From: Aurelia coerulea
Taxonomy: Eukaryota > Cnidaria > Scyphozoa > Semaeostomeae > Ulmaridae
Reading direction: 5' to 3'
Length of the DNA stretch: 64,000 bases
Assembly (NCBI GenBank): GCA_039566865.1
Contig: CM076962.1
Coordinates: 5,574,743 to 5,638,742 of the forward strand
The notes beneath the pieces are model-generated. The model searched no databases. It saw nothing but the letters and a program-made list of their open reading frames with translations, and had not been told where the DNA came from. The translations under genes were made by a program, and so were the position numbers. Shown piece after piece: positions 56,402 through 64,000 of the stretch (the stretch's first letter is position 1; each line of letters starts with the position of its first letter).

Positions 56402-56953
56402 TAGACTTATGACGATGAGTCCCTTGTATCCCTGCGGTACCTTGCTCACAGGGACTCATTATGAAACAGTTAAAAACCTGACCCTATCTTCTGCATTCGA
56501 TTGATCGAATCTGGATCGAACGACTGCTTCGGCTCTGTTCGACGGTCACTCCTCAGAAAGGAAATGCGATAGAATCCACGGTAAGCAGACACTTAATCAA
56601 CAAAACTTGGTATTCATCTGAAGAAGAAAGTTCACTTTACCTGGTGAGTGCAAAATAAGTCTTTTAATGCTGCAGTTTCCATGTTTTTAAGACCAAAACA
56701 TAACAGAGAAATCTTCAAGTACCTGCTGCAGCAACTTCCTTCAAATTTAGTAAGCTGCGTCAATCGAATTGAAGGTTCGAAACTGATTGTTCTTCTCCAA
56801 ATCTCGCAATCTGATTGGTATGCTAGGAATCCCAGCATATTAGGCCTAATAGGGTCAACTTTTTCAGAGTAATATTATGAGTCTCTGTTGACTGAAGCGC
56901 CATCAAGAAGTCAAAGAGCACAGGGAAACAAGAGACTCATCGTCATAAGTCTA
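56402..56953. mobile_element. Non-autonomous element with 9-bp duplication (552 bp)
   Basis: The inverted ends TAGACTTATGACGATGAG and CTCATCGTCATAAGTCTA are flanked by GGTCAATGT at 56393-56401 and 56954-56962. Nine-bp duplications suggest Mutator-like transposition, although an 8-bp (hAT) reading is possible. There is no ORF of note. Confidence 0.82.
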
Positions 56954-57179
56954 GGTCAATGTAGGCGTTAAAGTTTACGGAAACCTTCATTGTCTCTGGG
57001 TACGAGGTTGATTAGCCGTTTCTTATAAAAAAATGAGTGTACTCCGGGTTGGTTTGGTTTGCTATTTCAGAATGTTCAGAGTTGCCGCCAAAACTTTCCC
57101 AAGTGTTCTCAGTTGTTGCGGTTGTTATTTGTGACGTCATATTGCGTCATCTGGAATGAGAGGGCTGGATTTCTTGTTT

Positions 57180-57633
57180 ACGTTCTCGAGAGTGCTCTGA
57201 AAAAGCTGACCCTATTTAGGCCTAATACTCTGGGCTTCCTAGAATACCAATCAGATTGCGAGATTTGTGAATTACCATGGTAACGGCAAATCTGCTGGAG
57301 CCAATCAAACGTAGCCTACGAGTAGACCCATTATCCTTCTACACGTAGGCTAATCAAACGAGGTATTGCAGGGCAGGTAGCAAAGGGAGGCTCTTCATCT
57401 TTCAATGTTCGCGATTTAGCGATTTCGCAATCTTGAATCGCAAAACAAAATGCAAGATGGCTGACTTAGAGCTTCGCAAAAATATTTCGCAAAATGTTTG
57501 GGCTCTCTGGCAGGCAATCTGAAAGCGATACTTTACAAAATAGGGTCAGGTTTTTAACTTTTTCATTATGAGTCCCTTTGAGGAAGGTACCGCAGGGATA
57601 CAAGAATCTCATCGTCATAAATCTAGGGGACGA
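57180..57633. mobile_element. Inverted partial copy of the preceding element
   Basis: 57195-57280 is the inverse of about 56805-56865, and 57535-57633 is the inverse of 56402-56490. A second copy therefore lies in opposite orientation, with its inner end lost. It ends about 650 bp before the N6AMT1 start codon. Confidence 0.7.
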
Positions 57634-58287
57634 GATTGTGTCCTCGTAGAATTTGTGTCCGGAATGCGTCAGGACTCGACTCGTCTCGTTGTCGTTTGGG
57701 CGATATCAACAACAACAACATGAGAGGTTAGAGGGACCTATGTAATGAGTCTAGTTGTCGTTTAGGTCGGACCAAAGCTGTTTGTGTTGTTGCTATGTTG
57801 TTGCCGTTGTTACTAAAATGAAGGTTTCCGCCATTTTAGAATTATTGGTGCAATCGGCCGTTTCATCTTGATGCAGGGCGCAAAGAATAAAGGTGGAAAT
57901 GCGAGCTTCTTTGATCTCAAGATTAGATGGCAGTCAGTATGATGTTTCATCGAAACAAACCAAAATAGGTCACGACAACTGCGACATCAATGTTCAGGTA
58001 GGTGACAATGTAACATCACGTACTATTTTAATTTTAGCCTACGTGCTGCCTCAACAATCCTAAGTGTACACTCTTTAGGATTATGTTAAGTAAGACTGCG
58101 CGCAGGCTAGAACTATTGGTATTGTTATGTTGACTTTTATTTTTTTTTGGGTATAGGCCCAGGCCCATTTGAACTAACGCTGAAGTCTGGCCTTGCACTC
58201 TCTTTCCAATCGAGGCCGAATTACGAATGCACTCTTTCACAACAGAGTGTGATTAAAATTGCACATCAAACTACAATTTCAAAGAAC
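57634..58287 (+). promoter_or_regulatory. Presumed 5' flank/leader of N6AMT1
   Basis: Less AT-rich, with CAACAACAACAA and GTTGTTGCTATGTTGTTG repeats near 57715 and 57795. A T-tract followed by GGGTATAG at 58140-58155 is a plausible 3' splice site for a 5'-UTR exon. No TATA box is obvious. The boundary is a guess. Confidence 0.3.
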
Positions 58288-58944
58288 ATGGCCGCAAGGA
58301 AAGATATTTTAAAGACTCCTATTTATTCACATTTGAAGAAATTCTCTGAAGATGTTTATGAGCCTGCAGAAGACACTTTCTTGTTGCTAGACGCCTTAGA
58401 AGCTGACATCAGTTTGATCACAAAAATTGGGCCTACAGTGTGTTTAGAGGTTGGGGTTGGTTCTGGCATCGTTTCAACATCCTTAGCAAGTTTACTTGGC
58501 AGCTCTAGTGTATATTTAGCTACAGATCTAAATCAAAATGCTGCAATATGTTCAACTGAAACCGGGAAAATAAACAATGCCAGCATCACTGTAATTGTTG
58601 ATGATCTAGCAAAAAGCCTAATGCCAAGATTGCATCGTTTAGTAGACATACTTATTTTCAACCCACCCTATGTTGTGACTCCATCAAGTGAAGTTGGAAG
58701 TCATTCCATTGAAGCAGCCTGGGCAGGAGGCATTGATGGGAGAGAAGTGATAGACAGGTTCCTACCTTCTGCTGTGAAGTTGTTATCAGACAAAGGGGTC
58801 TTCTACATGGTTGTCATTGACAAAAATAAACCTGAAGAGGTTTCAAGAATTATGAAAGAATATGGATTTTGCAGTGACATTGTTATGAAAAGAAAAGCAG
58901 GAATTGAAAACTTGATGATACTAAGATTCACGAAAAGTAGTTGA
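58288..58944 (+). CDS. N6AMT1: N6AMT1/HemK2-type methyltransferase
   Basis: A class I SAM-dependent methyltransferase of 218 residues, almost the length of the human enzyme (214). In eukaryotes this protein, with its partner TRMT112, methylates the glutamine of the GGQ motif in release factor eRF1, in the cytosol. Seen here: YEPAEDTFLLLDAL (24-37), the SAM-binding LEVGVGSGIVS with Glu54, Gly56, Gly58 and Gly60, an acidic TDLN motif at the end of strand 2, and the catalytic NPPY at residues 125-128. The usual AAWAGGIDGREVIDRFLP segment follows. The ATG at 58288 has a good context (AACATGG) and matches the family start. The frame is also open upstream to 58147, but only from a TTG. There are no introns, whereas the human gene has several, so it may be a retrocopy or a naturally intronless gene. 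The frame is intact, so it is probably functional. Confidence 0.93.
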   Translation: MAARKDILKTPIYSHLKKFSEDVYEPAEDTFLLLDALEADISLITKIGPTVCLEVGVGSGIVSTSLASLLGSSSVYLATDLNQNAAICSTETGKINNASITVIVDDLAKSLMPRLHRLVDILIFNPPYVVTPSSEVGSHSIEAAWAGGIDGREVIDRFLPSAVKLLSDKGVFYMVVIDKNKPEEVSRIMKEYGFCSDIVMKRKAGIENLMILRFTKSS

Positions 58945-61900
58945 AAACAAGTTAACTGACCAAACGCAAATTCCACACTCAGACAAAAATGACAATCAAT
59001 TAAATATAACTAGCTATTTTGTAAAAGAGTCTGGATTTAGCAAAATTTTGATCCAGCTTGATATGGAATGTTTGATTAGTGGTGTTGCAACTTCTATCAC
59101 TGCTGTGAATGTTTGGAAATTGCACAAAATGTGTAAAAGTATTATTTGATTCTGCCTCTTTGTAGAATGGCTCCTTGATTTCTATCCTGGATATGATCTT
59201 GTATTGAGGAAACGGCAATAGTCATCAACTCATCAATCTACTTTTTGTATAGATATTAGAATTACCAACAGAATGATGTCTTTATTTTTGTAAAGTCCTG
59301 AAAAATTCGAAAGAATGTTTGTTCAAAATTCTTGAAGGTTTTTGTACCACTCAAGAATGCCTATCATTCCTATCAAGAACCCCTAATGTTAAGCATGGTG
59401 TGTGCTGGATTAAAGCTGCACAGCAAAACATCAAAGGAGCATTGTTTTCAAGACTTTGATAACATTTTTTGAGGAGCAGGCCATAACATAGGCAGTAAAT
59501 TAATGTTTGTAGAAAGGAACATAGAGTTCAGTGTTTTATTATCAATGTCAAGCCTTGCAGGGAGATGCACTCAAGCTTGATGAAGCACCTTTGCATAAAC
59601 CTGAAAAAGTCTAAGAGCTTGATAAAGTGAACACTGATATTCCAAACAATGCTGAGATATTCCGTCCAGTCAACCTGGGCTGAACAACATGAAGGTCCAA
59701 GTTCAAATTGAACATTCCATTTCTCAAAAGTAATGCTGGACTGAAATGCTTAACCTTATCTGGGGCCCAAAACATGGAATAGTCTTTTATCTGAGATGAA
59801 ATCAACAAACAATATCAACACATTCAAACATTAGATCAAGAGAAATTTTGCCAAAATATGTTGGGTGCTGAATTGTTGCATGAGCATGTGTGCAGGCTCA
59901 TTGATTTCCCTAGAAGGGAGACTTTCAACAGAAAGAGAACTTTTGTTAAGAATATTTATCAGATTGCTTACAGTAGTTAACCAAGCTTGATGGCATTTTT
60001 GTGCTACTCTCTTGAACCATCTTTTGGAGAAGTGGGGGTGGTGATCTTGAACCGACTCCCATCCCCCCCACCCCCATGGCTCTGCCATTTCAAGAAATCA
60101 AAAGCAACAGCAGAACAATGTAAGAGAAAAATTGCTTTTTTTCTAATTCTAATGTAGATGGGAAGTTTCACAAGAAATGCCAATCTATGAATAAATTACA
60201 GATACTCCTTTGAAGTTTGTATCCCAAATGTGCAATATTGTTTGACAAAGGGTATTTCTTTTCAGCTGTCCTACTATTTCCTTGAACACAAAAAGTACAA
60301 TCAGTTGTGTACTGTAATTTAAACAGTTTAGTTGTTTCAAAGTGTCATATCCTAGAGTTTTGATGCTATAATGCCACAGTGGGGCATTTCAATGGGGGAT
60401 TATGACATTCGCTGTACATGGACCTAAAATGGATGTTCTGCCAAAAAAAGTGAATCTAAGGTGGTTTGCAGTCCCCTGCATATCTAAAAATTCATGAAAC
60501 GGAATAAAATGACTTAAAGGCATGGGCTTTAGGACAAAAAATTTGATGTCTTTGTGCAGATAAACTTACAAATGAGTATCAACGCAATCCTTCTTTAGAT
60601 ATTGTTCAAATTTGGTTGGATATAGTATCAATCGTTCACATTGCACAATTCAATCTCAACTGCATTCATTTTTTGGAAAAAAGATCTTTAGAGGGCAATC
60701 ACTATTGTATGTGAGCAGCACAGTTAATGTATCAAAGGGTGTATTTTGAAAATTTGCGATAGATACAAAAACTAGTTTCACTAGATAGACACTAGTTTCA
60801 CTCAGTTTTATCAATCATATGTTTAAGATAAGATTGACTACTATATGTGTTTTGTTAAATCCTATGATTTATACTTTCCACTGAATAACGATTGGAAGGG
60901 CTTAAACAATTTAATATAAATGCATCCAGAAATGAAAAGGTAGCGACTCTCTTGATTTATCACGACATTCATGCTTCATTTGTATCTATGTTTTCCCTGT
61001 TTCTTTTACCTAAAACCAAAATAACAAATGCTACCCCCCCCCCACAGGTTTTATTTGATAAACCATAAAGCTGCATCACCAATCTTGCAAACAGTACGGA
61101 AATAACTCCATTTTTTTACGAAACTGCCGTAGAGAAAAAGAGTCTTGGAAGACAGCGCTTTTGCACGTGAATGTGTTGGCAAATCCACGAAAGCAACAAA
61201 AGTTTAGTGTAATGATAGTTTATGCAACACATGAAATATCACATCTCTAACTCGATATGGAAGAAATGAGAACGATTATTATTTCATTATGCAGTTCTTC
61301 TGGTGTCAACTATTATTTCTGTTGAAAATAAGCCCTTCCTGATCCTTATACATGGGCCCCACCCCCACCCCAACCCCCAGGCACAACCCAGCAGATTTCT
61401 CTCCCAATGTGAATCAATTATCTTGGAAGAAAATCATTTCCAACTGCCGTTCACACCTTCTGGGTTTTGCAAAATTCAACAATCCAAGCCTTTGTAGATT
61501 CGTACGATGGATAAAAACTGTCAATATCTGTGAAGTCCCCCACACAAAAATTTAGATTAAAAAAATTCCGCAAATGCCCACAAATACAAATTTTTCTCAC
61601 TTCACTATTAACATCTCCTGGTCATTTTAAGCTAAAAACCTAATGTCAAACTCTGTCTAATAGCTATATTTTCAACTATTTGTAAAGTAAATCATACTTA
61701 AGTTCAAAATTTTTGTCAAAATTTAGTACGCCACAACAAAAATTAGTTTGACAGAGATTGAAGTGGAGTAAAAAGTGGAAACCTAGAACAGTACTGAAAG
61801 GAATGTGGTGGAATCTTCGTTTCAAATTTCATCGAAATTGGTCCAAAGGATTTCACTTCATAGGCGATTGAAGATAGCTGTTTTCAATATGTATGTACAA

Positions 61901-62233
61901 CAAAAATTTGTCCTCTCTCAATTCTTTTTGGAGCACCTCAAATGAAAAATTGCCAAAAAAGTTTCTGTAAAGATATGAAGCTAAGTTATATTTTTCTTGG
62001 TCAGCAACTATTACTCTTTCAAATTAAAGGGCTTTGGAATTAAATGGAGAAAGTTGATTTTTCAGCCTATGTCATAATCTTGCCCCACTGTGTAATGTGC
62101 ATACCTCTTAACCTTGCAAGGAGGCAACTGCTTTAGTTACAATCTAAAAGGCCAATATATAAAGCTTTGTTTTTTAATTTGAGTCGTTTCTTAGAAGCAT
62201 TATGACCATTATGGTAAATGAGGGGTACTTCGG
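58945..62233. other. N6AMT1 3' flank and quiet intergenic DNA
   Basis: The 3' UTR probably occupies the first few hundred bases (an ATTAAA near 59001 is a weak polyadenylation signal). The rest is AT-rich, with no element I recognise from elsewhere in the window and no supportable exon. It is the longest repeat-poor stretch here. C-runs occur near 60065 and 61035. Confidence 0.5.
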
Positions 62234-62343
62234 GGTTTGCGGTATTGCGGTATCGGGGGTAAATTTGTGTGGTATTGCGGTAATGACGGAAAAAGTTGCG
62301 GTATTGCGGTATCAAGCTTTCACAGTGCGGTATGCGGTATTGC
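62234..62343. repeat. TGCGGTAT octamer cluster
   Basis: About nine TGCGGTAT/GCGGTATT units, some directly abutting and some spaced, lie in 110 bp (for example GTTTGCGGTATTGCGGTATC). They stand out by G+C and strand asymmetry from the AT-rich flanks. Confidence 0.85.
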
Positions 62344-62760
62344 ACGAAAATTAACATCCAAACTTCATGTAAGGCCATTTTCCTATTGAAGAACAAAGCA
62401 TCTTCGAGACGAGTTGATAGAGCACGGGCGGTAGGAAATGCTGAATTTAGGAAAAGCTTTACAGGTGATACATCAAGTTATTTCCTATCCTAATATATCA
62501 TTCCATTCGTGATATATTGACTTGTTTTCCTTCTGTGTCTACCTTTCCTGCGAAGGAGCCATTTTAATCCGATTGACAGGACTTCAAGGGTACTAGAGTA
62601 ATTATGTTTCAACTCTTTTTCAGTTTGATGAAAAATATGTTCTTGTTGCAGGCGTAGCAAAGATTATTTTTCACTGTCGTTATCAAGTTCATTCCTGTTC
62701 TAGTTGGCTGTTAAAGTTTGAATCTCCTCCCCTGCTGTTTGTAAGCTTAGAATTTGGTAT
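62344..62760. other. Intergenic, nothing recognised
   Basis: No gene or repeat match. Confidence 0.4.
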
Positions 62761-62890
62761 TGTATGTATGTATGTATGTATGTATGTATGTATGTATGTA
62801 TGTATGTATGTATGTATGTATGTATGTATGTATGTATGTATGTATGTATGTATGTATGTATGTATGTATGTATGTATGTATGTATGTATA
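62761..62890. repeat. (TGTA)n microsatellite, LINE 3' tail
   Basis: About 32 perfect units. On the minus strand this is (TACA)n about 160 bp after the LINE stop codon, the expected place for a tandem 3' tail. Confidence 0.95.
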
Positions 62891-63051
62891 ATATTCTTTA
62901 AAGTGAATTACAAACTAAGTATAAAAACTTGTTTTCAGTTTGGTTCACAAAGTAAAAGTATGAAAAAAAAATGTATATAATGAGGTATATATATGTATAC
63001 AATATCAGTTAAAAAGCTATTTCAGAATCCATCCATAATTAACAAAAGAGT

Positions 63052-64000
63052 CTAGTTTATTTTGTCCATGAGGAAATCTTTACATTTACGTTTAAAAGAG
63101 TCAATATTGTTACATTGCCGCAATGAATTGGGCAAAGAGTTCCAAATTCTTGCTCCATACTGCCTGAAAGACTTTGGGGAACCCCTTTGAATATATAAAC
63201 ATCTTTGACTGGCATTTCTTGTTCTATGTTCATGAGTCTCTGCAGCTTTCTTAAACATTTCAGAAAGGCAAGGTGGAGCAGCACCCTTCAAAATTTTAAA
63301 CATGAGAGTACAAATGTTTAACTCGATTCGCTGATGGAGAGGTAGCCAATTGAGTTTTATAAACAAAGGCTTGCTGGGAGTCCTTCTGTTACAGCTGAAT
63401 ATCAGCCGGGCACATCGCTTTTGTAGTTTCAAGAGAGTGTCAATTTGACCACAGCTAAGGTTATACAGAACTGGTGAACAATAATCCAAATGACTTAGAG
63501 CAAGAGAGTTGGCAAGGAGGATCAAACTGTTCTCAGGCACAAAAGGTTGAACGCGTCTCATTATTTGAAGGCCATAATAGTTGATTTTTTACAGATATCC
63601 TTGACATGTAAAGAGTAGTCCAAGTGTTGTTCCAATGAAAATCCAAGACACTTATATGAGTTGACATATTCAATGTCCGCATTGTTGAGGGATAAAACGG
63701 CATGATCTTCAAATTTAGTTGCTTGTGATGGCTTACTGAAGAAGATTACTTTTGTCTTGGTAGGATGAGGGACAAGGTGATTTCTAGAAGAGTATGAACT
63801 AACACTGTCCAAATCCCTTTGGATGGTAGGGGTTAGAATGTTATGAGAGGGCCCATGCGACAGGATTGTTGTATCATCAGCAAACGTCACTGTTTGGGAA
63901 TCAATAAGACTTGGTAGGTCATTAACATATAACAAGAACAAAAGTGGACCGAGGATGGAGCCCTGAGGAACACCAGTTGAAATGATTGCAGAACGAGATA
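63052..64000 (-). pseudogene. LINE RT and C-terminal region (runs off right edge)
   Basis: Minus strand from the right edge: the RT block GVPQGSILGPLLFLLYVNDL and FADDTTILSHG (63561-64000), then IEYVNSYKCLGFSLEQHLDY. After a frameshift near 63560 comes the C-terminal part, LSHLDYCSPVLYNLS, LQKRCARLIFSCNRRTPSKP, INLAND-type FIKLNWLPLHQRIELN and a WNSLPNSLRQC end to the stop at 63052. It differs in sequence from the LINEs near 5-10 kb, so it is another family. One visible frameshift only, otherwise well preserved. It continues beyond the window. Confidence 0.9.

Noticed and set aside
58147..58287. N-terminal extension of N6AMT1
   Set aside because: It starts with TTG, not ATG, and has no family similarity. 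The ATG at 58288 gives the normal length and N-terminus.
62768..62980. ORF of Met-Tyr-Val-Cys repeats
   Set aside because: Translation of the (TGTA)n microsatellite.

Overview
The window looks like animal nuclear DNA, probably from a marine invertebrate. Cnidarian (anthozoan) is my best guess from the look of the LINE, Penelope-like and Ty3/gypsy proteins, but this is an inference I could not test. The DNA is AT-rich with very few coding exons. Almost everything is transposable elements: LINE 3' ends, TA-, TTAA- and 8-bp-duplication MITEs, foldback elements, satellites, one Penelope-like element (PLE) and one young LTR retrotransposon. I see no bacterial genes, CRISPR array, tRNA or rRNA. All coordinates and alignments were read by eye.

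Layout. 0-13 kb: three LINE remnants (3-1098, 5228-6898, 7945-10893), cut by MITEs, plus a foldback element with a 10-bp duplication (2881-3856) and a possible host exon on the minus strand (4337-4663). 11.6-25.9 kb: a dense MITE field, including three copies of one piggyBac-type family, a complete 1.1-kb TTAA foldback (16266-17399), a hAT transposase remnant and two more LINE ends. 26.7-31.3 kb: a GC-rich possible host exon (26731-26957, minus), short tandem repeats, then a 2.4-kb satellite whose minus strand has long open stretches in all three frames. 31.3-36.1 kb: a four-level nest (LINE, containing a TTAA foldback, containing a hAT-type element, containing another LINE), every level bounded by a readable target duplication.

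38.7-54.4 kb is the centrepiece. A palindromic foldback element flanked by an exact 8-bp duplication (ACTATAAT) carries two MITEs and a PLE composite in its left arm; the right arm preserves the empty sites. The PLE composite is a 5'-truncated inverted copy joined to the head of a second copy, and both copies keep a hammerhead-ribozyme-like core. The second copy was split by a 7.55-kb Ty3/gypsy retrotransposon whose two 268-bp LTRs read as identical. That element has a 480-codon gag, an intact 1475-codon pol (protease, RT, RNase H, DD35E integrase) and, between them in a third frame, a MYND-type zinc finger.

54.4-64 kb: two near-tandem MITEs, an element with a 9-bp duplication beside an inverted relative, then the only recognisable complete host gene, an intronless coding sequence for the N6AMT1/HemK2 methyltransferase (58288-58944, plus). 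About 4 kb of quiet sequence follows, then an octamer-repeat patch, a (TGTA)n tract and a minus-strand LINE that runs off the end. Apart from N6AMT1 and two or three candidate exons, the genes here serve their own mobile elements.
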